In this document: positions 27,411-35,725 of the stretch, piece after piece
How the letters are laid out: each line of letters starts with the position of its first letter
Position numbering within the stretch: the stretch's first letter is position 1
Assembly (NCBI RefSeq): GCF_965201005.1
Contig: NZ_OZ241747.1
Location: forward strand, 3,038,001 to 3,102,000
Length of the DNA: 64,000 bases
Direction of reading: 5' to 3'
Source of the DNA: Mucilaginibacter_A sp965201005
GTDB lineage: Bacteria; Bacteroidota; Bacteroidia; Sphingobacteriales; Sphingobacteriaceae
Notes under the pieces: model-generated
Told to the model about the DNA's origin: nothing
Databases searched by the model: none
The model's input: only the letters and a program-made list of their open reading frames with translations
Translations under genes and position numbers: made by a program

Positions 27411-27424
27411 ATACTGTTTTTAGC
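27411..27424 (+). repeat. Solitary 14-bp dispersed motif (GT dialect)
   Basis: ATACTGTTTTTAGC lies 22 bases upstream of the M61 peptidase ATG, so it would be in or near the mRNA leader. Confidence 0.75.
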
Positions 27425-27445
27425 ATTATAATTATTTATACAGTT

Positions 27446-29176
27446 ATGAGCCAGCCCAACATTCACTTCGATGTTTCTTTTACCGAGCCACAAGCACATT
27501 ATATTGATGTGCGGATGGAAATTTCGGGCTTAAACCAGCATGAAATTGAACTGATCATGCCCGTTTGGACGCCCGGCTCATACCTTGTCCGGGAGTTTTC
27601 TAAAAACATGGAAGCGTTTAAAGTTACTTCCAACGGAAAACAAATTGCGTATCAGAAACTACGAAAAAACAGTTGGCTTATCTCTACCCAAAACCTGGAA
27701 AACCTGTTGGTATTTTATCGCATTTATGCTTTTGAAGTTTCGGTAAGAACCTGTTTTGCAGATCGTTCGCACGCGTTTTTATCACCAACGGGTTTGTTTT
27801 TGTATCCCGAAGGAATGCTGGGTTTGCCTTCCACCATCCGCATAAACCTGCCGGATTACTGGCAAAAAATATCTACCGGATTGGAAAATCATCAAAACGA
27901 TCCATGCTGTTTTTATGCACCAAATTTCGACACGCTGTACGATTCGCCGATTGAAGCAGGCAACCAGCATGTATTTTCTTTCACCGCTTCCGGCGTTTTG
28001 CACGAGGTGGCCATGTACGGCGGCGGCATGTATCACGAAGAAAAACTGATTGCTGATTTTACGCGGATCATTGAAGAAGAAACCGGTATTTTTGGCGAAA
28101 ACCCAAACAAGCGTTACGTTTTCATCATTCATAATTTTAATGCGGGCGGCGGCGGCCTGGAGCATTGCAATTCTACAGTTTTAGCAGTGCCGAGGGCGGC
28201 TTATGCGGCCGAAAAAACATATCAGGATTTTTTAGGGTTGGTTTCGCACGAGTATTTCCATTTATGGAACGTAAAGCGTTTGCGCCCCGAAGCTTTAGGC
28301 CCGTTTGATTATCAGCAGGAAAACTACACCACCAGTTTGTGGATTGCCGAAGGTTTTACCGCTTATTACGATAACCTGGTTTTGCGCCGCTCGGGTTTGA
28401 TTTCCGCAGAAAACTATTTAAAACTATTGGCCGCGGATATTTCCAACGTGGAAAACTTGCCCGGCCGGAAAATCCAGACCGTTACCGAAGCCAGTTTTGA
28501 CACCTGGATCAAGTTTTACCGCCCCAATGAAAACACGCCGAACGCTACCATTTCTTATTACGTAAAAGGCTCATTGATTGCACTTTGCATTGATTTGCTG
28601 ATTATCCGCCAAACCAATTGCCAGTTTTCTCTGGATGAAGTGATGAAGCGCATGTACCAGCAGTTTTACAAGACCGAAAACCGCGGTTATACCGAACATG
28701 AATTTCGGGCTGCGCTGGAACAAATTGCCGGTTGCGGCCTAAACCACATTTATGAGCAATACATTAACGGTTTGGAAGATATGGACTACAATCATTACCT
28801 CGGTTACGCCGGTTTGCGGTTGCGCGTTTGTGCGCCGGAAACAAAGGTTTTGCCCGCAACAGGTCTTACAGCAGCGATAAACAACGGCAAACTGATGGTT
28901 ACATTTGTAGAGCGCAACGCGGCTGCCTGGCACGCCGGCATCAGCGTAAATGATGAATTGCTGGCCATTAACGGCAACCGGATTGCAGATTTAGAAAAAC
29001 CGTTACAGTTTTTGTTGCCCGGGGATACAATTGAATGCACTTTGGTGCGCGACGGGCGGTTGCTGCAGATACCTTTAACACTGCAACATCAGCATAAAAT
29101 AAAATATGCGATAGAAGAAGCACCAGAAGCGGAAGAATGGCAAATGGCCGTACGCAACAAATGGTTAAAACTGTAA
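27446..29176 (+). CDS. M61-family (glycyl aminopeptidase-like) metallopeptidase with PDZ domain
   Basis: A 576-residue protein. The N-terminal beta domain (about 1-170) is followed by a thermolysin-like catalytic domain with the zinc motif HEYFH (H268, E269, H272) and the third ligand E302 in WIAEGFTAYY. A C-terminal PDZ-like segment (about 465-545, FVERNAAAWHAGISVNDELLAING) follows. No signal peptide is visible, so it is probably cytoplasmic. A motif copy (27904-27917) encodes CCFYA. It stands alone between the divergent efflux operon and the small membrane-peptide gene. Confidence 0.92.
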   Translation: MSQPNIHFDVSFTEPQAHYIDVRMEISGLNQHEIELIMPVWTPGSYLVREFSKNMEAFKVTSNGKQIAYQKLRKNSWLISTQNLENLLVFYRIYAFEVSVRTCFADRSHAFLSPTGLFLYPEGMLGLPSTIRINLPDYWQKISTGLENHQNDPCCFYAPNFDTLYDSPIEAGNQHVFSFTASGVLHEVAMYGGGMYHEEKLIADFTRIIEEETGIFGENPNKRYVFIIHNFNAGGGGLEHCNSTVLAVPRAAYAAEKTYQDFLGLVSHEYFHLWNVKRLRPEALGPFDYQQENYTTSLWIAEGFTAYYDNLVLRRSGLISAENYLKLLAADISNVENLPGRKIQTVTEASFDTWIKFYRPNENTPNATISYYVKGSLIALCIDLLIIRQTNCQFSLDEVMKRMYQQFYKTENRGYTEHEFRAALEQIAGCGLNHIYEQYINGLEDMDYNHYLGYAGLRLRVCAPETKVLPATGLTAAINNGKLMVTFVERNAAAWHAGISVNDELLAINGNRIADLEKPLQFLLPGDTIECTLVRDGRLLQIPLTLQHQHKIKYAIEEAPEAEEWQMAVRNKWLKL

Positions 29177-29197
29177 ATCAAAAGTTTAACTTTGCTG

Positions 29198-29211
29198 ATG
29201 CTTCTTTTACA
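29198..29211 (+). repeat. Solitary 14-bp dispersed motif (TC dialect)
   Basis: ATGCTTCTTTTACA begins 21 bases after the M61 peptidase stop, in intergenic DNA. Confidence 0.75.
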
Positions 29212-29303
29212 AGGTAATTTTTGCACAAATAAAACTTTTTTGCCATTCTGTACTTTATGTGATGTTATAATTTAATCCTTAAATCAATTTAAAAATTATC
29301 ATT

Positions 29304-29453
29304 ATGAGATCATTATTGTACATCGTGGCCGTTATCCTGGTTATTGGCTGGGCTTTAGGCGTTTTTGCTTTCCACGTAACCGGCGGCATTATCCACATAT
29401 TATTGGTGATTGCGGTTATCGCTTTAATTTTAGGCGTGATCAGAAGGGCTTAG
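29304..29453 (+). CDS. Small lmo0937-family membrane protein (49 aa)
   Basis: An open frame from ATG 29304 to TAG 29451-29453 encodes a 49-residue, almost wholly hydrophobic protein: MRSLLYIVAVILVIGWALGV, then a short FHVTGGIIH turn, then a second hydrophobic helix ending LILGVIRRA. This two-helix layout with a central GGIIH and a basic end is the lmo0937/DUF5670 family, which is widespread in Bacteroidota and thought to be stress-linked, with no known biochemical role. It is followed 18 bases later by a strong motif-derived terminator, which supports its being a separate transcript. Confidence 0.85.
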   Translation: MRSLLYIVAVILVIGWALGVFAFHVTGGIIHILLVIAVIALILGVIRRA

Positions 29454-29471
29454 GCAAGGCAAACCATATTT

Positions 29472-29518
29472 AGCGGTATAAAAGAAGCATTAACTACTTC
29501 TTTTATACCGCTTTTTTT
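29472..29518 (+). terminator. Terminator built from an inverted motif pair
   Basis: A perfect 16-bp stem (29472-29487 with 29497-29512, AGCGGTATAAAAGAAG and its complement) around a 9-base loop, followed by a run of seven T. The stem is made of two facing copies of the dispersed motif plus a GC clamp. It directly follows the small membrane-protein gene. Confidence 0.9.
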
Positions 29519-29584
29519 GTGCATTCAAATTTTAAAAATAACGTTAAGCTTCGAAACTGTAAAGTTTGTACCAGCAAATGTACA

Positions 29585-29679
29585 ATGCTTCTTTTAGCAC
29601 TATAAATTTGCTGCTTTATATCACATTTTAACAAACAGCAAATTATGCTTCAGCATTTTTTAGGTGATAAAAGAAGCAT
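29585..29679. repeat. Inverted pair of the dispersed motif (TC dialect, about 95-bp class)
   Basis: The left arm ATGCTTCTTTTAGC continues with ACTATAAATTTG; the right arm is TTAGGTGATAAAAGAAGCAT. Outer bases ACA/TGT also pair. The middle contains a nested small inverted repeat (GCTGC...GCAGC-like bases and ATGCTTCAGCAT). Confidence 0.85.
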
Positions 29680-29797
29680 TGTAAACCCGTTGAACAAAAC
29701 TTATAATTGCCTATATTTCAACCTCTTGCCAATCATTAAACTTGATAATGAAACAATTTGGTTTTAAAGTACAGCTTAAAGGTTATATTATTGCACG

Positions 29798-30409
29798 ATG
29801 AAAAACTATTTTTTAACTGTTGTTTTAGTATCGATATCTGCAATAGCTGCCGCACAAAACAAACCGATGAAGTGGCTTAACGAGCCAAAAAAATGGTCGG
29901 GCAATCCGCAAAAATTAACCATGACGGTTGACCCGAACACTGATTTCTGGCGCATCACCCATTATGGTTTCATCCGTGATTCCGGCCCGTTTTACTATCA
30001 GGAAGCACAGGGAAATTTTGAAGCAACCGTAAAAATGACAGGCAGTTATCAGGAACTTTTCCACCAGGCTGGACTAATGATCCGCACGGACAACAAAAAC
30101 TGGATTAAAACCGGTATTGAGTTTGTAGATGGCGTACAAAATGTAAGTGCGGTTGTTACCCGGGAAGTTTCGGACTGGTCTGTTGTGCCGCGCAACGACA
30201 GCCCTAAATCCATCTGGCTAAAGTTGCTGCGCAAAGGTGATTATGTGCAGATAGAATATTCTTTTGACGATAAAGATTTCAAGGTACTTCGCCTGGCATA
30301 TTTTCCGCCAAAAGCAAAAGTAGTGCAAATCGGCATGGTGGCCGCCGCGCCGGGCAAAAAAAGCTTCCCGGTGGTTTTTGAGGGTTTTGCCGTAAAAGCT
30401 GTTAAATAA
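29798..30409 (+). CDS. Secreted DUF1349 (concanavalin-like) protein
   Basis: A 203-residue protein with signal peptide MKNYFLTVVLVSISAIAAAQ. The remainder is a DUF1349 domain of the concanavalin-like lectin/glucanase fold, recognised from the order NTDFWRITHYGF, FEATVKMTG, QAGLMIRTDNKNWIKTGIEF, VTREVSDWSV and RKGDYVQIEYSFD. Members are often annotated as regulation-of-enolase-like; that name is historical, and carbohydrate binding is only inferred. Single gene, convergent with the SelW-like gene. Confidence 0.85.
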   Translation: MKNYFLTVVLVSISAIAAAQNKPMKWLNEPKKWSGNPQKLTMTVDPNTDFWRITHYGFIRDSGPFYYQEAQGNFEATVKMTGSYQELFHQAGLMIRTDNKNWIKTGIEFVDGVQNVSAVVTREVSDWSVVPRNDSPKSIWLKLLRKGDYVQIEYSFDDKDFKVLRLAYFPPKAKVVQIGMVAAAPGKKSFPVVFEGFAVKAVK

Positions 30410-30477
30410 AGTTATCGTGCAGCAAAAACCTGAAAAGGAATATTTTTAGCCGATCGTAAAAAGCCGGAAACACGCAA

Positions 30478-30789
30478 TTACTTCTTTTCCGAATGGCCTA
30501 AATTTTTCTGCGGATCAACCTGGTCCCGAACCAGTTGCTTCAGCTCTTTAATTTCCGGGAAACGGCCTTCCCGCTTGCGGTCAAATAGAATATTTTGGTT
30601 GATAAAAACAGTATATCGGCCGGCAATTTCACTTGGCTGCAGCAATACGCCGTGCAATTCATCTTCAAAAGTAGTGAGTAGTTCCTGCGCCATGTAAGCA
30701 GCGCGCAACAGCCAGCGGCATTTCGGGCAATATTCTATAGTTATGGTTGGTTTTTGTGTAATAAAAAAAGCATCGGTTTCCATAAACAA
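30478..30789 (-). CDS. SelT/SelW/SelH (Rdx)-family thioredoxin-like protein
   Basis: A 103-residue protein with the redox motif C-P-K-C in ITIEYCPKCRWLLRA, followed by GVLLQPSEIAGRYTVFIN. It is a cysteine-containing Rdx-family protein with a thioredoxin-like fold. It begins 3 bases after moaE and is the last gene of the moa unit; a link to sulfur or cofactor handling is possible but unproven. A motif copy (30601-30614) encodes YTVFI. A start at the second Met (two codons later) is also possible. Confidence 0.8.
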   Translation of the reverse strand: MFMETDAFFITQKPTITIEYCPKCRWLLRAAYMAQELLTTFEDELHGVLLQPSEIAGRYTVFINQNILFDRKREGRFPEIKELKQLVRDQVDPQKNLGHSEKK

Positions 30790-30792
30790 AAC

Positions 30793-31308
30793 TTACTTTT
30801 TATATTCCGTCCACTCGTAAACATGCTTGTTGGCATCGCCGGTAATTTTCTGGCAGTTGCAGTTTCCGCCCCATTCTTTGGTTCCATCTTTAAAATATTC
30901 GCATTTCCAGATCGGTGATTCGTGTTTGATCCGGTCAATAATATATCGGTTGGCCGAATAAGCTTCTGCCCGGTGCGGCGAAGCGGTAATCACCACTACG
31001 GCAGATTCCATCACGCCAACTTTCCCGGTGCGATGCTGCGCCAATGCTATTTTTAGCGGGAATTTTTTGCAGGCATCCTCCAAAATCTGTTTGATGGATT
31101 TGGCGGCCATGGCTTCCTGCGCTTCGTATTCCAGGTAATCCACATCCGTTTGCGGGTCATTATCACGTACTTCCCCGCTGAAAAGCACTACGGCACCGGC
31201 TTCCGGATGATGTGATTTTGTCAGCAATCCAACCAAATCCAAAGGCTCGACAGACAAAAAAGGAAAATCATCCGCCACTGCTGGGCGGGATAACGGAGAT
31301 GCTATCAT
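30793..31308 (-). CDS. moaE: Molybdopterin synthase catalytic subunit MoaE
   Basis: About 171 residues. MoaE with MoaD converts cyclic pyranopterin monophosphate to molybdopterin. Family landmarks are GAVVLFSGEVRDND, LEYEAQEAMA, ALAQHRTGKVGVMES, ASPHRAEAY and ESPIWKCEYFKDG, whose lysine is the catalytic residue. The start is uncertain: ATG 31308 overlaps moaD by about 40 bases, and GTG 31278 would reduce that to 11. The ORF extends further upstream but only within moaD. It sits between moaD and the SelW-like gene. Confidence 0.9.
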   Translation of the reverse strand: MIASPLSRPAVADDFPFLSVEPLDLVGLLTKSHHPEAGAVVLFSGEVRDNDPQTDVDYLEYEAQEAMAAKSIKQILEDACKKFPLKIALAQHRTGKVGVMESAVVVITASPHRAEAYSANRYIIDRIKHESPIWKCEYFKDGTKEWGGNCNCQKITGDANKHVYEWTEYKK

Positions 31309-31501
31309 TTGGATTGATGGTAAAGTTTTGGTCAACAAATTCGTCGTGCACGGCAAAACGGCAGAGTTCCAACACGTTTTTGGCTTCCGGGTTTTGCAAA
31401 ACCAGTTGTTGTTTCAGTTCAGAAATATTTTTCGCGCTGCTTAGGAGTTGAAATTCTTTATCAAAATAATCTTTCAACACAGCAAAAACTTCAATAGTCA
31501 T
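31268..31501 (-). CDS. moaD: Molybdopterin synthase sulfur carrier subunit MoaD
   Basis: A 77-residue ubiquitin-like protein whose C-terminal Gly-Gly (VIPPSSGG) carries the thiocarboxylate sulfur used by MoaE. I take ATG 31501 (MTIEVFAVLKDYF) as the start, since the beta-grasp fold begins there. An in-frame ATG at 31525 is part of a copy of the dispersed motif (31512-31525) and would add MLFLSPKI, which is not part of the fold. The gene follows moaA directly and overlaps moaE. Confidence 0.9.
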   Translation of the reverse strand: MTIEVFAVLKDYFDKEFQLLSSAKNISELKQQLVLQNPEAKNVLELCRFAVHDEFVDQNFTINPNDSISVIPPSSGG

Positions 31502-31511
31502 AATTTTAGGT

Positions 31512-31525
31512 GATAAAAACAGCAT
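31512..31525 (-). repeat. Dispersed motif (GT dialect) between moaA and moaD
   Basis: GATAAAAACAGCAT preceded by TTTTAGGT, filling the 24-base gap between the moaA stop and the moaD start. On the coding strand it supplies an in-frame ATG upstream of moaD. Confidence 0.8.
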
Positions 31526-32478
31526 TAGCCGCCAATTTGCAACATACTCAGTTCGCTGCCCACAAAATGATGCAACTGTTTCTGGCTCATGGCCAGTTGT
31601 AATTTTTCCTTTAAAGTAAAATCGTTATCAGCCGGGTTAAGTTTGATCGGATGGTTACTGCTCAAACAACCGTACATATTTCCCTCGGCATCCAAACGCA
31701 AACGGCTGCAATCGCTGCAAAAAGGTTCGCTGTTGTTGGCAATAATGCCGAAAGTATTCCCTTCGGTTGTTTGCCAGTAATTTGATGTTGCAGAAGCGGC
31801 CCGCGGCAATCTTTTAAACTGATATTTTCTGGCAATCGTATCCAATAATTGCTGCTGAGAGAATAAATACCGATCAGCATCTTGATGCAAATGGCCCATC
31901 GACATGACTTCCAGAAACCGTATCGGGATGTTTTTACCAAACGCATAATGCACCAGCGGAAGGATCTGGTCTTGGTTCATTCCCTTCATAATCACGGCAT
32001 TGAGTTTTACTTCGATACCGCAATCTAAAGCAGCATCAATTCCGCTTAAAATCCGATCTAAATGCTTTCGCTTGGCCATTTTATAAAACGAAACTTCATC
32101 CATCGCATCCAAAGAAATATTGATAGATTTTAAACCGGCTTGTTGCAAAGCAACTGCCTGACGACCAAGCAAATAACCATTACTGGTCATACTGATTTTA
32201 GAAATTCCAATTGCTTTTAAGTTTCGGATCAGTTCCGGAAGTTCCCGGTAAAGCAATGGTTCGCCGCCGGTTAAACGAATGGTTTCCAAATCCAAATTCT
32301 CGTGCAACCGGGAAATAATCTGCGAGAAAAAAGCTGCCGGTTTTTGCGGACGATGGTCAAAATTGATGTCTTCTTCGGATCCCATCGTGCAATAAAAACA
32401 GTTGAGGTTGCATGTGTTCAACAGGCTCACCCGCAGCGTTTTAAATTTTCTTCCGTATGGATCGTTTAATTTCATCAA
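31525..32478 (-). CDS. moaA: GTP 3',8-cyclase (radical SAM)
   Basis: A 317-residue radical-SAM enzyme that starts molybdenum-cofactor synthesis from GTP. The N-terminal 4Fe-4S motif is CNLNCFYC (C-x3-C-x2-C in NTCNLNCFYC), with TGGEPLLYRELPELI as the SAM-binding block. The C-terminal cluster is held by CSDCSRLRLD and the later cysteine in MYGCLS. The C-terminal Gly-Gly (LQIGG), needed in the family for catalysis, is present. The first codons read Met-Met; either can start. It is followed by moaD and moaE in one unit. Confidence 0.95.
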   Translation of the reverse strand: MMKLNDPYGRKFKTLRVSLLNTCNLNCFYCTMGSEEDINFDHRPQKPAAFFSQIISRLHENLDLETIRLTGGEPLLYRELPELIRNLKAIGISKISMTSNGYLLGRQAVALQQAGLKSINISLDAMDEVSFYKMAKRKHLDRILSGIDAALDCGIEVKLNAVIMKGMNQDQILPLVHYAFGKNIPIRFLEVMSMGHLHQDADRYLFSQQQLLDTIARKYQFKRLPRAASATSNYWQTTEGNTFGIIANNSEPFCSDCSRLRLDAEGNMYGCLSSNHPIKLNPADNDFTLKEKLQLAMSQKQLHHFVGSELSMLQIGG

Positions 32479-32487
32479 TTTTTACCC

Positions 32488-32501
32488 GGTAAAAGAAGCA
32501 T
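32488..32501 (-). repeat. Solitary 14-bp dispersed motif (TC dialect)
   Basis: GGTAAAAGAAGCAT in the gap between moeA and moaA, 10 bases upstream of the moaA start codon. Confidence 0.8.
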
Positions 32502-32569
32502 CGGTTTTTTAATAGTTTTAAGCCGGTGCATCTTTTATTATATAATCAAATATACAACGAAATGTTGGT

Positions 32570-33745
32570 TTACATCCGCAGAAAAGCGATCGGGTCTCCG
32601 GCCTTCAAATCCTGAGTTTCTGCCGGATGGAGGGCAATCGCGTTGGCTTTTAAAGCGGCTTTTACATCTCCGGAAGTATTGAACAAAATTGGCTTAACCT
32701 GCTGATTTACAATTGCTGGGAAGAATTCATCAAAAGGTGTTGTCTTCGGTTTTTCTGCCGATAAAAGAAGCATCGGCCATTCGGTTTCCGGCAAACCAAA
32801 ACAGGTTTTCAGATAAGGTTCGATAAACAATTTGAAGGTAACATGACAGGAAAACGGGTTTCCAGGCAACGCAAAGACCAGTCCGCCGGAAGGAAGTTGT
32901 CCGCACCAGATCGGTTTTCCCGGTTTGATTTTCACTTTATAAAACAGCTTTTTAACGCCCAGATTTTCCAGAATTTCCGGCACAAAATCCGCATCACCGG
33001 CAGAAACACCTCCGCATAAAATAATCATGTCCGAATTTAGAGCAGCACTAATTTCCTGCTTTAAAGCTGCTTTATCATCTAAAATATGTTTGCAAATTGT
33101 TGGTTTGATTTGCCATTCCTGCAACAAACTATTCAGCAAATACTGATTACTGTTCCGGATTTGGATATTAGAAATCGGTTCAGTTATTTCTACCAACTCG
33201 TCGCCAGTGGTAAACAAAGCAACATTTGGCAATTTTTCAACGTTAATTTCTGCTTTTCCAACCGAAGCGAGCAGCGCAATTACGGGAGGTGTGCAATTCG
33301 TGTTTTGATCGATAATGCAAGCATCAGCCTGAATATCTTCACCTTTTCGGGCAATGTTCAAATAAGGTTTTACGCTTTCGATTTCAAAAGAAACCTGTCC
33401 GTTTTCTTCGATTGCTTTTTCCCGCTGGACCACCGCATTGGCATTTGGCGGAACAGCAGCGCCGGTCATAATCTTATAACATTCGCCCGAAGAAACTTCC
33501 TGCTGATAATGCTGCCCCGCGAACACTACTTCTTTTACCGTATAATTTTTGGTGCCGCTTTGCCAATCTTTTAGGTTGATGGCATAACCATCCATTGTGG
33601 CGCGGTTAAAAGGCGGATAATCACGGTCAGCGTAAATTTTTTCGGCTAGAATCCGTTCAAATGCTTCGTTTAAATTTACCATTTCAGTGCCGAAAGATTT
33701 GGCCTGGGCAGTAATTATTTGTTGTGCTTCTTTATAATTGAGCAT
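32570..33745 (-). CDS. moeA: Molybdopterin molybdenumtransferase MoeA
   Basis: A 391-residue protein that inserts molybdate into adenylylated molybdopterin. Landmarks: DRDYPPFNRATMDGYAI near residue 40, MTGAAVPPNANAVVQRE, VALFTTGDELVEI, IRNSNQYLL, LCGGVSAGDADFV and ALPGNPFSCHVTF. All main conserved blocks are there. A motif copy (32760-32773) encodes MLLLS near residue 325. It is the first gene of the moeA-moaADE-SelW unit. On the other side, moaCB, MOSC and moeB are separated from it by the 7-kb AT-rich block. Confidence 0.95.
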   Translation of the reverse strand: MLNYKEAQQIITAQAKSFGTEMVNLNEAFERILAEKIYADRDYPPFNRATMDGYAINLKDWQSGTKNYTVKEVVFAGQHYQQEVSSGECYKIMTGAAVPPNANAVVQREKAIEENGQVSFEIESVKPYLNIARKGEDIQADACIIDQNTNCTPPVIALLASVGKAEINVEKLPNVALFTTGDELVEITEPISNIQIRNSNQYLLNSLLQEWQIKPTICKHILDDKAALKQEISAALNSDMIILCGGVSAGDADFVPEILENLGVKKLFYKVKIKPGKPIWCGQLPSGGLVFALPGNPFSCHVTFKLFIEPYLKTCFGLPETEWPMLLLSAEKPKTTPFDEFFPAIVNQQVKPILFNTSGDVKAALKANAIALHPAETQDLKAGDPIAFLRM

Positions 33746-34134
33746 GGAAAATGTAGCTTATATCGATAAGCAAATATGAATGATTAACGTGGGAAAGCTT
33801 TAGCTAATCCATAATAAAACGCGATTTATGCTTATAAATAGCGTTAATTAGAATTAATTTTTACAAGTGAAGGAATTTCTTTATTATCCTACCCATAAAA
33901 AATAATTGATTGAAAACAATCGGTTTAAGTTTTATTCCTTAAAAGACAGTTTTTTATTAGATTACTTAGTGTATTGTAACTTAGTTGCCCGGGAAGGTTA
34001 ACCATGCAGTTTATAAAAATTGTTATTAAAAAACGTTCCTTTTTTGACAAATTGGACACTATCGCTCTGGTTATTAAATCTCTCGTAATTTGGAGAGTTT
34101 CCCTTAACTCAATTTTTGTTTATTCCACTGGCGT
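33746..34134. other. AT-rich intergenic region, no gene seen
   Basis: About 390 bases between moeA and the DUF6624 protein gene, both on the minus strand. No open frame, RNA gene, repeat or motif copy is seen. It must hold the moeA promoter, and it marks the edge of the AT-rich block that interrupts the molybdopterin genes. Confidence 0.6.
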
Positions 34135-35091
34135 TTATTGTCTTTTACTTGTAGTCATTGGCTTATATTGAATATGGTAATATTTCAGGTAATCTTCCAG
34201 CGGTTGTAAACCAACTACGGCTCTTCGTTTATTAACATTGGGTTCGTCTTCAATTGGGAAAAGAATGTTTTTTTGGATTTTCAGATCGTAACGCAACTGG
34301 GAGCCATAAATTTGTTTCTGCCCTTTCCTGATAGCGATCCTATCTTCCAAAATGGCAAGATCTTCTGGTGCCAGATTTTGTTTTTCCACAGCATCTTTTA
34401 CCATCGGCAAATATTTCTCCTGTATATTCAGGTTAGCATGCTGGATGACTAAAAAAATAGCCATAATGGCTTTATTCCCAACTGTGGCATAATCAGGCCA
34501 CCCATATTTATCTAAAATTCGCGTTACTTTTATAACATTTATGGAATCAGTTTGATTTGTTTTAGCAGTCAATGCCGCGAATTCATGTGATTTTATCCCG
34601 TACATCTTAATAGTTGTATCAATTAAAACGCGATATTTTTGATCATCGACCAGTATACTGTCCAAGGTCGCCTGTAAGGGAAGGTTAAGTTGCGATTGAT
34701 ATTTTTCTTTACAATTCTCAATAAAAGGCTTCCATCTTTTATCCGAGTGAATATTATTGAAATCAATATCTCCTACTAAATGGTCATAAGGGAGTACGCG
34801 AAAAAAACGTTGCCCAGCATTTTTCGCCCAGGTTTCGAGTTCCAAGAATGCTGAATCTGCATTATTTGCCAACGACCAGGAACAAGCTGCGTTATATCGA
34901 TCCCAACCCTTCACAAGTTGAGGGAAATTTTTGAATGCAGAATTATAGGTTAAAGCAGATTTTGTGAATTGCTTGTTCTTATAAAGATCATGCGCATGAA
35001 AGACCAGTGTATCATACAAAGTTTGCGCAGAAGCTTTCATAACAGATAATTGTAACATTACTAATAGAAGATACTTTATTTTCGGTTTCAT
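34135..35091 (-). CDS. Secreted TPR-like protein with DUF6624-like C-terminus
   Basis: A 318-residue protein with signal peptide (KYLLLVMLQLSVMKASAQT). Residues about 25-110 look like a tetratricopeptide-type helical segment (DLYKNKQFTKSALTYNSAFK, YNAACSWSLANNADSAFLEL). The C-terminal half (ILDKYGWPDYATVGNKA, FLVIQHANL, LPMVKDAVEKQNL, LEDRIAIRKGQKQIYGSQ) matches the DUF6624 pattern common in Bacteroidota. Its function is unknown. It is a single gene in the motif-free AT-rich block. Confidence 0.75.
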   Translation of the reverse strand: MKPKIKYLLLVMLQLSVMKASAQTLYDTLVFHAHDLYKNKQFTKSALTYNSAFKNFPQLVKGWDRYNAACSWSLANNADSAFLELETWAKNAGQRFFRVLPYDHLVGDIDFNNIHSDKRWKPFIENCKEKYQSQLNLPLQATLDSILVDDQKYRVLIDTTIKMYGIKSHEFAALTAKTNQTDSINVIKVTRILDKYGWPDYATVGNKAIMAIFLVIQHANLNIQEKYLPMVKDAVEKQNLAPEDLAILEDRIAIRKGQKQIYGSQLRYDLKIQKNILFPIEDEPNVNKRRAVVGLQPLEDYLKYYHIQYKPMTTSKRQ

Positions 35092-35324
35092 CTCGTTTCG
35101 GTTTTAATCAGCTCCAGACGTGCATATATTATGAATCATAGTTACATTTTAAAGGTTTCGCAGATAAATATATCAAAAAAAAGCCTACAATCAGTGCATA
35201 CATCATTAACATGCAATCCTTGCAAAAATTAATTTTATCTACATGTGTAAGTTTCACTTTTTTTCATACGGGCCATAAGTAGGCTTTTCTACTTTTTAAG
35301 CCAATATGCTGTCATAACTTGCCC

Positions 35325-35342
35325 TTCCGAGAAACGACCGTT
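35325..35342. repeat. 18-bp direct repeat, copy 1
   Basis: TTCCGAGAAACGACCGTT, identical to 40847-40864. The word resembles part of the GTCATTCCGAG-type intergenic repeats seen in many Bacteroidota genomes (from memory). Copies 1 and 2 flank 5.5 kb of the AT-rich block. Confidence 0.7.
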
Positions 35343-35383
35343 AAACGATAATTTTTACTTATCCCAGCTTTAAGGGAGTTACA

Positions 35384-35725
35384 TTAATTGTCAAGATAGA
35401 ATTGAGGTGTTACTACATTAATCATTAAAAGCTTCCTGTGTTTGTAGAATAGATTTTTCCACCAAAAATCATGAGTTCTGGGATAAATTATCTTATCCAT
35501 ATATTCTCTTTTGCAAAGTCCTTCTAATGCAAGTAATTTCAACATTACAGTTCTGGAATGGTCAACTATTTTATGTGAACGCAGCGTATATCCATATCGT
35601 TCGTTGAGCACACGGTTAGTTTTTCCGGAATCAATAACCTGTTCAAATATTTCTATATGTAAAGTTGAAAACTTTCTGGTTTTCAAGTGCGGACGAGTGC
35701 TGCTCGTTGGTTTAGGATTATTCAT
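35384..35725 (-). CDS. Hypothetical protein, possibly DNA-binding
   Basis: A 113-residue basic protein. The middle (FSTLHIEIFEQVIDSGKTNR, LRSHKIVDHSRTVMLKLLAL) has a spacing that could form a helix-turn-helix of the sigma-70 region 4/LuxR kind, but no firm motif is present. There is no signal peptide. It is AT-rich and lies alone between two intergenic stretches in the motif-free block. I do not recognise the family, and coding status itself is moderately supported. Confidence 0.45.
   Translation of the reverse strand: MNNPKPTSSTRPHLKTRKFSTLHIEIFEQVIDSGKTNRVLNERYGYTLRSHKIVDHSRTVMLKLLALEGLCKREYMDKIIYPRTHDFWWKNLFYKHRKLLMINVVTPQFYLDN

Larger units (their letters stand above)
27145..27445. other. 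Divergent intergenic region between efflux operon and M61 peptidase
   Basis: About 300 bases without a gene between two divergent transcription units. It contains an imperfect inverted motif pair (27225-27253) and a third motif copy (27411-27424) close to the peptidase start. I see no clear operator or riboswitch, and no convincing -33/-7 promoter pair. Confidence 0.6.
29454..29797. other. Intergenic region with two motif-based elements
   Basis: About 340 bases without a gene. It holds the terminator at 29472-29518 and the long motif pair at 29585-29679. The remaining 120 bases before the DUF1349 gene are AT-rich and should contain its promoter; no certain promoter boxes can be named. Confidence 0.6.

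Noticed and set aside
32527..32536. Motif-like GTGCATCTTTTATTA near moeA
   Set aside because: Differs from the 14-bp consensus at several core positions; not counted among the copies.
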